Assembly (NCBI GenBank): GCA_013054445.1
Contig: JAAMPI010000876.1
Coordinates: 1-23,856, forward strand
Source: Cudoniella acicularis
Taxonomy: Eukaryota; Ascomycota; Leotiomycetes; Helotiales; Helotiaceae
DNA: 23,856 nt
Direction: 5' to 3'
Shown: piece after piece, positions 9,049-18,531 of the stretch
Numbering within the stretch: the stretch's first letter is position 1
Layout of the letters: the number at the start of each line of letters is the position of its first letter
Made by a program: the position numbers and the translations under genes
The notes under the pieces: generated by a model
The model's database searches: none
Told to the model about the DNA's origin: nothing
The model's input: the letters and a program-made list of their open reading frames with translations, nothing else

Positions 9049-11912
9049 ATGAGCGCCGACGTCGTGGCTCCCGTGAAAAGCATCTTGAAGACCATTGATT
9101 CAGGCATCAAGTTGGGAAAAAGAGTTGCTCGCTCTGCGAAAAACGCACCTCCAATTCAGGCGCAGGAAATATCGTATTCGGCGCAGAATCTCCAGAAGTC
9201 ATTGGGCGAGAATTCCAGGTCGATTAGTGAAGCCTACGCCCAGACGGTGGAAATATGTGGCCAGCCGTTCATCCGCGGCCTCGAGGAAGATCGTAAGTTC
9301 CTCCATGGACTGCCACATAGTGACATAGTAACGTCGATTTAGGAGCTATTCAGAGCCGGTTAAAAGATCTTCGAATTGCGCTGATCGACCAGATCGACAG
9401 CTGCCAGGACTTTGATGAGGAACCCGACCTCTTTGAGCCCTCAGCCTTCACAAGCGTTCAACAAGCAGCACAAAAATGTTCAGATGAATGTGTATCTATA
9501 TTTGGTCGGCTTCGAGATCAACACTTCCAAGCATGTTTGCAAACAATCAGAGCAGGCCACGAAGGCCAGATAGGGCAAAAGATGGAGGAGAGGAACAGTA
9601 CAATTTCAGCGCGGCCAGCAGAGCCCCCCTCGCAACTTTCTTCCCCGCCTCGAGTACCCTCGTCTCCATCGACCCATATCGGGCACTTACACATGCACAA
9701 GCCTTCTTCATCAGCCCCGGTCAAACCAAAAAATCCCTGGGCAATTGACAACCCTTCACAGTTTGATTTAGGTCCTCTCACACAAAGACCAGCGCCTCCG
9801 AGGGAAGTTTCAACCAGAAGACGGCCATCAAGAGGAGCCAATGAGATTTCTATCGCGCCTGGTGACCTGTATCCAGACGAACAGCCCACTCGCCTGATAC
9901 CGGAAGAAGTAGTTCGCTCTCGTCTTAATACCAACGAAGAGTTTTTGGCGAGGCGGAGGCAATCGCGTATCATGTTTCAGAATGAAATCCGGGGATCCAT
10001 TGCATCAATAGAAGAACATAGAGCCAGCGAGGTATTCAACGACAAGATGCCTAGCGATCTTGCAGCATCGTCTTCAACCCCTGTCATGCCATACTCCTCA
10101 AATACATACTCTTCAAACACAGCATCGTCGTCTTCATCAAATCCAGGCGGAACGTACTCGTCAAGCCCCAACACTACTTATTCCTCGAGTCCAGTTGGAG
10201 AACGTATTTCGAGAGCTAGTTCAAGTGGATATGATTCGCTCATGACAAGGCAGCGTAGTCAAGGCCAATTTTCATCCGGAACTCGAAGTTCAGCAACCAG
10301 TTCCATGATTCATGATCGTCAAACCCGGCGAGAGAGCCAAGATCCCGTCTCTCCACTCAAGACCCTACCCATGGGGTCTCCTTCAGGTGAGCTCCCAGCA
10401 CACGAAAAGAGTGAGAATTTGGGAACGCTATCAGCCACCCTGCACGTACCTGGATATGGAGTTGGGATAGAGTCAGGCCTCGAGGTTGTAACGCAGATTG
10501 ATTATGGCAATGAGAAGATGCTAGTTGAAGACGAACACCCGTTTACTCGGAACACGCCAACTGCTTCAATGAAGTCTATAGACTATCCCATTCGGGTCGA
10601 TACATCATTTTATAAATTTGGAGGCTTTTGTGAAGGCGCAAAGGCTATGATAAAGGGAGAGACGGGTTTCAAAGTTGTGAAGAGACCTTCCGTAAGTGTT
10701 CTGAAGGAATCTAGAATCCCAAGCGCTGATGATAATAGCAGGGACATTACAGTGCCACTGTATCTGCGAGATGCATCAAGTGTGCATATGAGGTTGGATG
10801 GAATGATGTCGAGAAGGACCGACTGCTCCTACGTAGGTTCTCAGATGTACACCTAGTATTCGCCTGACTAATTCCGTATTCAGGAGATGGTATATACGGA
10901 AACAGTGGGATAAGATGGCGACAAAAATTCATCTCAAAATGTCATGTGAAGACCAATTCAATTGAAGAGCCATATTATGCTGTCAGTTTCTTCATCAGTT
11001 ACACCCTTCATAACTAACAAGCGCAGTGTATATTTTGCATCGAGGAGCACAAGACAGTTGAAGAGCACGACGCCACAATTTTCTTTTCTGTTGGACAGTT
11101 GTTTCGCCATCTAGCGAAACATCCTCGTCCTCTTCCTAATGTTTACGGCGTTACCACCATCTACGGATACCAACCACCTGAAGTGCTAGATTTCGATTTA
11201 CATTTCACAACGACTGAGCCAAGACCAACTCAATACAGCCTAGGCGAGATTGCTTCCAAGGTTGCGACTCGGGCATCTGCGCAAGCGACGAGTACCCATA
11301 ATCCTAAAACGAGCGGCAGAAATGCCCGTGATCCAGATGGCAACGAAACATTGCATTTTGCAGCGGGGGCCCGCATTGTTGGTATTACATTCCCGGAACG
11401 CTGGAGCGGGCAATGGTGTGTCGGGTATCACGACGGTGCTCGTGGAAGCTTCCCACGCAGACAAAATCACACTTCAGGCGCCCTCAAGTGAGGATATCCT
11501 AATGAATTCACAAAGCACCTTGACAGCCATTGCTCGATGGGACTTCAAGCCCAAAGAGGCCAAAGATGGTGGTTGGCTGAAATTCAGCAGAGGCGATAAG
11601 ATAACTTGCGTAGGGTATACTTTCCAAGATCAGTGGTGTTGGTCAGGACAGACGAGTAAGGGAAAATGGGGAATTTTCCCAGCTTCTTTCGTGCACGGCC
11701 TCAAAGAAAATTTAGTAGTAGCACCGACTAACCCGCCTCCAATACCTACACCAAAGAGCCCAACAAAGAGTAGCGGGAAGTCTTTTGGGAGCATGTTTCC
11801 GATTGGGAGAAGCAAAAGTTCAAAACACGAACGGAGCGCCAGCATAAGGAGCTCGGGGAGCAGTGGTGGAAGTGGCATGGCCCCTGCATCAAGCTCTACT
11901 TGGAAAAACTGA
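9049..11912 (+). CDS. Large fungal protein with CxxC motifs and two SH3 domains; one-base frameshift
   Basis: Probable cytoplasmic adaptor or scaffold; the exact function is unknown. Exons: 9049-9292, 9343-10691, 10742-10832, 10884-10981, 11027-11912. Introns are 9293-9342, 10692-10741, 10833-10883 and 10982-11026 (45-51 nt). Joins read EED|RAIQS, KRPS|GHYSATVSARC, LLLR|DGIYGNSG and PYYA|CIFC. The chain would be about 888 aa. It has a mostly helical N-terminus (1-180), a Ser/Pro/Asn-rich disordered middle (about 190-450), then FKFGGFCEGA-type fungal core starting YKFGGFCEGA, CIKC at 542-545, CIFC at 595-598 and HLAKH at 622-626, which together suggest a zinc site. SH3-1 spans about 683-743 and SH3-2 about 759-817 (ARWDFKP, WCWSG, GIFPASFV), followed by a Ser/Lys-rich tail. 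The frame shifts by one base near 11453-11456, inside the GSFP motif closing SH3-1. Unrepaired, translation stops at 11489-11491 and loses SH3-2. Confidence 0.85.
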
Positions 11913-12709
11913 GGACACGGCGATCTTGAAGGCATTTCAAGCGATGAGTTGGCGCAGGCAGGGTGACGGCCTATGAATAATGCTAACGAAGCAATCAATG
12001 GCGTTTGGGCAGTGCATTGGAACGAGAATTGGCAAATCATTGGAGTCCGCATGGATCTGGCGTTGAAGCACGGGGGGCTTTTCTTGCATATATTGTTTTG
12101 TTTTATGATACCCTCTTCTTGTTTATAGTTGAATTGATGATAGTTAATAACATAAACGGTGGGAGGTCCTACCTGGTATTTTGAGTGTGTGAGTGTGTGA
12201 TAGTGTGATAGGTTTGGTTGGGAGACTCTTTCCGTGGTTGAGTGAGGGTGGGGAGTTGCTTCCTAGTCGGATTGACCCTCCTAGTGAAGTCCTTTTTCTT
12301 CCCACAGATTTTTCTTCTACTTCAACACAACACAATACAACACACGCATTCTTTTCCGACGGTCGTATATCGCATTCCATCTTTCACTCGCTTCTCGCAC
12401 GCACGTAGCTATTCCTAGCTTTGCACTGTCGGGCTACATTCTGGCATTAATCCACCTCGAATTAGACGATGGACCATACAATTTACCATACTCGGTGCTT
12501 TCTTTCCGGCGAACGAAGCAGGAACAGGAATCCTTCCGAAAATGATCTTACCCTCATTCCTGTGCTGGATGCAAAGTCTCGATTTTCCAAACTACCTTGA
12601 AAGACACGCAGAAGGCACAAGGCGAACTATCAAGACGAAAGTTTCGACAAGTCAGATTATTCTGCCCCCGTTTGAGGACCACGCAAACTAACTGCCTCTG
12701 AGTAGGTGG
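11913..12709. other. Spacer between the SH3 gene and the decayed paralog
   Basis: This holds the SH3 gene's 3' flank, a GTGTGTGAG-type microsatellite at about 12182-12210 and a CT/CA-rich promoter-like stretch at about 12290-12410. An ATG at 12469 opens a short frame ending in TGA at 12598, which could be a remnant first exon of the following pseudogene. A CTAAC branch and TAG acceptor (12703-12705) just before 12710 mimic the acceptor in front of exon 2 of the copy at 15055. No other gene is supported. Confidence 0.4.
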
Positions 12710-13850
12710 ATGGAAAAGATCGGGCTTCTTCCTACGGAAGTCCGGCTCAAGATTTTTGAAGCTGTAATTTGGTCGTGGGCTTCTAATCAACAACATGTTT
12801 GAGTAGCGCCCAATAGTACCGGTATCAGTCTCGCTTGCCTCAACTCAGTCCTCAATTATCAAGATCTGACCAATAACTATTACTATTGAGAAGAGGATGA
12901 TTACTGCGCGTGGAAGCACATTGTCATTGACGAAGATGAAATCTCCGGTGGCTCGAATCCTTGTAATTTTTATGCTTTCGACAAGTGGGTTGAGTTGCAA
13001 AAGATGGGAGGTCTTCTTGATTACTTCAAGCGAGGCGAATACAAGAATCTGGTAGATTTTGTTAATGCCCTAGAACGTTTTGAGGGACGCAAACGCAAGG
13101 CTACCTCCGGAGGCCCAACGATCACTTACAACGTTTCAAAGGACTAACTGCTTCAACTCGGCCTCTTGAATGAATTTTTGACGTGTTTCTGGCAACAAGT
13201 TGTCGTAGGTCTGCGCACGAACGAAGGTGCTTGGTGGATTCAGCGCCTCCAAAGTAACCGATTTCTGATGGGCCATTTGAATCTCTGATTACGCACTGAG
13301 TGTAGTTCTTCCCATGGATTATCTAGTTACTGACGATATCCAGACAAGTATGAGCAGGTTTTAATGTCCCAACAGTCACAGATTGCATCATTCTCGAATC
13401 AACAATCTGCCTCTGTGTCAAATACGATATTCGATTTCACCACCAAACACAAAACCTGAAATTCGTGAATTTGCTGCACTATGTCGATCCATCCCAGCCA
13501 ATTTTCAAAGCCTCCAAACTCTTCTTGTTTTCATTGAGCTAAATGTCAAGTTTCTAAATGCCGCTATGGAGAAGAAAGACTTGAAAACCACAAGATATCG
13601 ATCAAGAAGGAATACACGTCTTCCATTTGCGAGAGCGATCGACAAACTTCCTCTCAATCCTGTTAATAGCAGATTCATTCTCAAGTGGGTTTTAGTCGGG
13701 GACGGCGAGACCTACTTTAATGGAGAAGAAGAGGAATTCGACGCGAAAGTAGAGGAGGGAGACAGGTACCTGAAACCTTTGCTAAAACCAAGGTCTTTGC
13801 GTAAAGCCAGCCTCAAAGAGGACCTTGGGCTTATGGAACTTTTTGAGTAG
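12710..13850 (+). pseudogene. Decayed paralog of the LPxELR-motif gene at 15055
   Basis: One continuous frame from 12710 aligns with the copy at 15410 onward. GLLPTEVRLKIFEAVIWSWA matches RLPGELRHHIYELVAFSWA, GLLDYFKRGEYKNLVDFV matches MLDYFKEQEYRFVEDFL, and LLNEFLTCFWQQVVV matches LLDDFLDWFWDRVVL. The frame is interrupted by TGA at 12800 and 12887 and TAA at 13145. A likely intron lies at 13254-13343 (90 nt), mirroring the 93-nt intron of the other copy. The C-terminal part is in a different frame (13383-13850): TLLVFIEL matches ARIFIEL, and the end, LKEDLGLMELF, matches QGDDLGLSELL. All three stops can arise from one C-to-T change in CGA or CAA codons. The family has no known function. The LPxE(L/V)R opening resembles the F-box-like/2EXR motif common in fungi. 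Confidence 0.85.
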
Positions 13851-15054
13851 CCTGGATAGGCTAAGGTTGCTGCTGATGATGTAGGGCTACAGAAGAGCGT
13901 AAACGAGGCGGCTTGAGCTGGTATGCTGTCTTGCTAGCGAGGGAAGGTGTGGGCAAGGAGTATAGAGTGCTTATTGCTATTCAGAACTAGTCGACAAATG
14001 AATTGTTGCAAGCGAATCATGCAATGCTAGGAAACCGGTGAGATTGGCATTGATTTCTCGGTAAGTGGATCTTCCTGAAATTTATTTCAAGATTTGGAAT
14101 GATAAGGTAGCTTAATTCTTACCAACATCGGATTTTCTGGGGTTTTAGGTTATCTACGCTCCGCTCCGGAGTCGAAGTAGCTTTTCTCGATTCTTGAAGT
14201 CCATCTCCAGGGTCTTGACTCGGATTCAGCTTGAATTTGGGAGTTGAAAATACGAAGTGCTACAGTCAGACCCGCCTTGTTTGCTTCTGGCCGTCGTCCT
14301 TCCTGGCAAGTTCATAGCTAGAATCAAGTCAATATATGTGTTGCGGAGGAAAGCGATAGTACTTTACGAGGGCCGGTAATGACTCTTACCTTTTTACCAA
14401 AGCCCAGGTGAGCTCTAACTCTCCGGCTCGTTAATTGGGATGAAATAGTTTGAGCGGAGCGGAGATTCACTGATCGGATGAAATGCAAGCCCACTAGCGA
14501 GTGCTTTGGTAACTAATTCACTAATCGAACAGAGAGGTGTGATAATAACGGATTCGCTTCTAGACCTATATGCAATTCATTATATGTCCAGCTCCAAAGG
14601 TTGGAGCAAATCGAGCGGTTATCAGCCGCCCCATAGCTTCCATTTTACTTTTTTCCTCTGGTTGTCCTCGATCTCTACTTTTGCGCTTAACAACCAACGA
14701 CAATCGCCGTCACAACGCAAAGATCGACCGAAGAGCCAGAGTTGAAGGATCAAGATTTGCGCACCAGCCATCAATAGGCTCGAGCTACGGACTTGGCAAC
14801 CTTGATCTGGATTATGTCACCGTTTCTTGAGTCCTAGCCAAAATGGATGACGTTTTATGGATTCTGGGTGAAGGGAGAGTGGTTTTCTCTTCTTGCAAAT
14901 TTTGGGTTCGGGCACAATGAACGGTTAGTCACAATATCCTCTTCTTTACTCCCTGAAACTCTCTGCTTGGAAACTCTTGGGTTCGGATTTGGTCTCGAGG
15001 CTTAAAGTGTACACAAAGAGGAATCTCTTAACTTTGTCGGTCAACGACTAAAAT
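13851..15054. other. Spacer between the two paralogs
   Basis: No gene is supported; open frames are under 90 codons with no motif. An inverted motif is visible: CTCCGCTCCGGAG near 14160-14172 and GAGCGGAGCGGAG at 14452-14464, about 280 bp apart. The right part (about 14840-15054) is likely the promoter of the next gene. Confidence 0.45.
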
Positions 15055-16297
15055 ATGAATTCTAGTTTCACCTTCAGCTTTGACCCGTATGCCATTCACA
15101 TACAACAGACAGACAATCCCGCGTTCTTGCCCACGAATCCTCCGTTTTCGGATTGTATCCACAGTCCATTTTGCTATCTTTATGGTTTCGGTACGACATA
15201 TCGATTACCAATGTTAATTCCCGACTTGCCTTCTAGAGAGATACATCAACACTCAACTTTTGAGCCATACCCAAACACACCCAGCACAAAATTTAACAAT
15301 AACACCAGTTTCCAATTCAAGTAAGTCATTAGCAACCATGATTGCGCCATCTGCGACCACCCCTTAACGGGGAATGCGAGAGGTCTAGCTAAAAATACTC
15401 TATAGTTTTATGAAGAGATTGGCTCGCTTGCCAGGAGAACTTCGGCATCATATATACGAGCTAGTGGCCTTCTCTTGGGCGGAAGAAAAGCAGTTTCCCT
15501 CGATAAAAATGAACCAGGGAAACTTTATTGATATGGCCCGGCGGAATTTCAAGCCCATTTTCCAAAAAGTCCCGGTCGATGAATCGTTCATGTCCGAGAC
15601 ATCCCGGGTTCTCTGGGAGTCCGAAGATCGCTTTGAGCAGCGAGATGGAATGCTCGATTACTTTAAAGAACAGGAATATCGTTTTGTCGAGGATTTTCTC
15701 GCTGCTTTAGCGTTGTTCGAGGGCAGGTCTTCATATGAGAAGGAGGGCACAAGATCTGTTCGTGCTGAGTTTCATGATCCTGAGAAGAAGAAGGAGCGGC
15801 TTCTCGGTCTCTTGGACGATTTTCTTGACTGGTTCTGGGATAGAGTTGTCCTGGATATCACTGGGTTCAGAGTAAATATATATGCGCCTTTGAGCCCAGA
15901 AGTAAGTTCATATCACCTACTATGCTATTTCAGGGCCCTCGATCAAAGAGCGCTGCGTTTACCTAGGTATTATTGAATGACTAACTGGACATAGTTGATA
16001 GGAAAACACCACTTCAAACACCACTTCCGACTTTCACATATTACATTTACTACGACGCCAGAACTTGAATTTTTAGAGGAAGATGACAAGCCAGAGAGAT
16101 TGAATCCGGGCTCAGCGGGATTAACCTGGCGCAACGAGAAGTTGTATTATGTGTGGGGCGCAAGTTTCAAATGCATTGTCAGACGATGCGAATCCCTCAA
16201 ACACCATGTCGGACATCTTCGCACAGCTCGAATATTCATCGAACTCTCCCCACAACAAGCACAACATCTTATCGAGAAAAAGGCGAAAGTCCCCTGA
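15055..16297 (+). CDS. LPxELR-motif fungal protein (F-box-like/2EXR-like), probably C-terminally truncated
   Basis: Function is unknown. Exons: 15055-15320, 15406-15901, 15995-16297. The 85-nt intron (15321-15405) starts GTAAGT and joins SFQF|NFMKRLARL. The 93-nt intron (15902-15994) starts GTAAGT, contains a GACTAAC branch and removes two in-frame stops, joining LSPE|LIGKHHF. The predicted chain is 354 aa. The N-terminal 88 aa are aromatic- and proline-rich without a clear domain, followed by RLPGELRHHIYELV, the hallmark seen at the start of many fungal F-box-like/2EXR proteins. An acidic segment (LEFLEEDDKPE) and CIVRRCESL lie in exon 3. TGA at 16295-16297 stops the frame, yet the same frame stays open to 16537 and continues to match the decayed copy. 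The full-length form was therefore probably 434 aa, and this copy may itself be a young pseudogene. Confidence 0.7.
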
Positions 16298-16537
16298 GCT
16301 CATGCAATTGCTTACTTGCCAATCATGGACCATTTTAACTACAGCGTGTTGGTCAAAAAACGTTTATCTTACAACCACGCCCGAAATTCTACGCCTACCT
16401 CAGCGGAGGAGTTGAATAGATTGAAAGACGAGGCGACTGAGATTTTGGACAAGAGGATCTTGCCGATTACGTTGAGGAGTCAGGGAGATGATTTGGGGCT
16501 TAGTGAGTTGCTTAAGAAGTTGTCACTTAAGGGTTGA
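16298..16537 (+). pseudogene. Detached C-terminal segment of the LPxELR gene
   Basis: In frame with exon 3 of the preceding gene and separated only by TGA 16295-16297. It reads AHAIAYLPIMDHFNYSVLV and ends ILPITLRSQGDDLGLSELL. The paralog at 12710 has corresponding sequence (ARAIDKLPLNPVNSRFILK, then LKPLLKPRSLRKASLKEDL) without an interruption at this point. No phase-compatible intron that would skip the stop and keep the conserved sequence was found. Confidence 0.7.
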
Positions 16538-16917
16538 GAGGGATGTGGATTAGTGGGGAGAGAAAGGCTTTGCATACATGGCTGCTTTCCTGGGGTACAG
16601 ATTTAAGTGGAAGGATCTGCAAGTCCTGGAAGATGGCAGAAATGGTATCCCATTACTATACGTGAGAAGGCATTTCAGCCGTTCTTATGTATTTCTCTTT
16701 CACCAGAGTCGTATTACAGAATAGATCACCTAAGTATATTTGTCACTTCATAAAGAAGTCTAATACGACTTAATCCTATAAGCAAGACACGTTGTAAAAC
16801 CTTGGACAATACAAAGATAAAGGAATGTTACCAAATGTCACCAGCACAGAGTAGATCTAAATTCCGTACTTATCGTCCTCTCTAAACCAAAGAAGGTCCT
16901 AAGATACCGTCTACCTG
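16538..16917. other. Spacer downstream of the LPxELR gene
   Basis: No ORF or recognisable element. It should contain the 3' UTR of the preceding gene. The repeat cluster begins at about 16918. Confidence 0.4.
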
Positions 16918-17080
16918 ACTGTGAATAATTTTTGACTAGATTAGAAAAGATAAAGTTTATATACTTTGTTGCACATCGTAGACAGCGTCGCAGTAACTGG
17001 GTGCTTGAGGTGAATAAGATCAGACGCTAGAGGAAGTCGAGGTTCTATATAAATGAGGAACTTAACGCTTTGCGATACGA

Positions 17081-17290
17081 GAGCGCTAGCATATATAAGC
17101 CTGTGCGAAATGCAACAAAACTTTTAAATTTTACCTGATCTCTTAAATGGTTTAATAAAGAAAGAGGGTCGAGGCAGTCGACAACGAGCTATATACTTAT
17201 ACACCTGTTATATGAAAACCGCGTCAGCGACACTAGAATACACGCTAGTATATATAAATTATTACGAAGTACAACAAATAAAGAGGGTTG
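17081..17290 (+). repeat. Repeat unit A (about 210 bp)
   Basis: Starts GAGCGCTAGCATATATAA and ends just after the ACGAAGTACAACAAA word. It contains GTCGAGGCAGTCGAC and AACCGCGTCAGCGACACTAG. Same order and spacing of blocks as unit B at 17397. Confidence 0.75.
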
Positions 17291-17396
17291 AGTTTTATTT
17301 TGAAGGTGAATATTAAGAAGCGGGAAAAGCCTAAGAAGGAAGAGGGGCTCTACGCATAACGCAAGCGGGAAAACCTGGACGATAGGTTGCGCTAGT

Positions 17397-17607
17397 GAGC
17401 GCGCTAGCATATAATGACTTTTACGAAGTGCAACAAACTTCTGAATTTCATCTGGTCTTCTGGGAATGTCAGCAGAGAGAGAAAGTCGAGGTAGTCGACA
17501 GCGGACTATATACTTGCACACCTATTATATGAGAACCGCGTCAGCGACGCTAGCATGCACGCTAGTATATATTACGGATAGCGAAGTGCAACGAACAGTC
17601 TTTGAGA
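17397..17607 (+). repeat. Repeat unit B (about 210 bp)
   Basis: Direct copy of unit A after a spacer of about 106 bp. The blocks in order are GCGCTAGCATATAATGAC, ACGAAGTGCAACAAAC, GTCGAGGTAGTCGAC, AACCGCGTCAGCGACGCTAG and CACGCTAGTATATATTAC, ending GCGAAGTGCAACGAAC. Several A/B differences are transitions. Confidence 0.75.
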
Positions 17608-17784
17608 TTTTTATCTGGAGTGATCAGAGAGTTGAGATGAAAAGTTCAAAGAGTAGGATGAGAAAGGCCGACAAGGTTGGCTATATTTATGCCAGTGTAA
17701 GAGGAAGAGCAAATAGAAACACTACCCAAGGCACTAGCGCTCCGACATGGTTTTTAGATGACAAAAATAAAAGTATATAGTTCG

Positions 17785-17905
17785 GTATCGACTACCTCGG
17801 CTCTCTCTCTCTCCCCCCCTCTCTTTACCTTTCTAAGGGATTGAATGAAATTCAACTTTTTGTTGCACTTCGTAATATGTCATATATATTAGCGCGATAT
17901 GATCG
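17785..17905 (-). repeat. Repeat unit C, inverted partial copy
   Basis: The reverse complement reads CGCGCTAATATATATGAC, then ATTACGAAGTGCAACAAA, GTTGAATTTCATTC, a GAGAGA tract and CGAGGTAGTCGAT. This is the order of the left half of unit B. Units B and C could pair as a long imperfect hairpin with a loop of about 300 nt. The polypyrimidine tract at about 17799-17825 corresponds to the GA tract of unit B. Confidence 0.7.
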
Positions 17906-18131
17906 ACCGAGCAATTTTGCGATGTGTAACAAAGGCTTCTTATGACGTCGCTGGATACTATAGACACTTATATAAACGAGTTCATTGGCCGTGAATAGTG
18001 AATATATCACTTGGCTAGATTGGATTAGATGAACTTCACGAGTTCTGCTGTACATCGCAGACAGCAATTCAGTTGATGAAGTTGATTTGATTAACCGAGA
18101 AATTTTGCGATATGTAATAAAACTTTTATCT

Positions 18132-18531
18132 TTTAATAATAGAGGCTCGAAAATGGTGTCGTAAAGCGTAACGAGCACTCACGTAGACCTGGAAGATATT
18201 GAAGTATTGCTGCTAGTCTTTCACAATGAAAAGAGCCCTATTTCTGAGCCTATTGGTAAGGTGCTTGTGTTCACTCTGATGGGTATGTCTCGGAAGTAGC
18301 TGTGTTTGTTCCAAAAAAAAACTCTTGCTCGTTATATTTCATGATATGATATGATAAATAGATCTAAGTTATATATACAGTAGGGTAACTGGCTCAACTT
18401 GAGGTCAGGTGGATGAATGCATATCATATCAGAGGATAGCGGTGCATTCATCGCGGTGCGGTGCGTTGCTTTGCGTTTCCAAGAATTGTAATTGTGATGT
18501 CTCGGTGGTGTAGGGAGTATCGAGCTCCATT
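18132..18531. other. Spacer 3' of the lactate dehydrogenase gene
   Basis: No gene. An A9 run lies near 18314-18322 and an ATGATATGATATGATA microsatellite at about 18341-18356. It should hold the 3' end of the leftward CYB2-like transcript. Confidence 0.4.

Larger units (their letters stand above)
16918..18131. repeat. Cluster of degenerate direct and inverted repeats
   Basis: No coding potential is credible here, but the same short sequences recur in both orientations. The commonest is a GCGAAGTGCAACAAAC-like word. Plus-strand copies start near 17105, 17264, 17423, 17581, 17919 and 18107, and minus-strand copies are at about 16963-16980, 17858-17873 and 18042-18060. GCTAGYATATA precedes several copies. 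A second pair, 16918-16986 and 17989-18064, shares GTGAATA, CTAGATT and a CATCGYAGACAGC segment. These look like nested, mutated copies of a small non-autonomous element or a minisatellite. No target-site duplication or transposase was seen. Confidence 0.75.

Noticed and set aside
10742..10856. End of the SH3 gene at TAG 10856 in the frame continued from exon 2
   Set aside because: Removing intron 10692-10741 gives GHYSATVSARCIKC, which fits the family. The read-through frame does not.
11447..11460. Programmed +1 frameshift at TTC CCA C
   Set aside because: It does not match known yeast +1 slippery heptamers. A mutation or base-call error is simpler, so this is kept only as a test within the finding.
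12945..12965. tRNA B-box-like GGCTCGAATCC
   Set aside because: It lies within the coding frame of the pseudogene, and no A box or cloverleaf surrounds it.
15967..15994. A 28-nt micro-intron in the LPxELR gene
   Set aside because: Too short for fungal splicing and it produces stops. The 93-nt intron 15902-15994 uses the same branch and acceptor with a good GTAAGT donor and keeps the frame.
17105..18123. CRISPR-like array
   Set aside because: Repeats are degenerate, irregularly spaced and in both orientations, and the host is eukaryotic.
17189..18178. Open frames of 104-110 codons in the repeat cluster
   Set aside because: They run across the repeat units on both strands and share no motif; they arise from the low-stop composition of the repeats.
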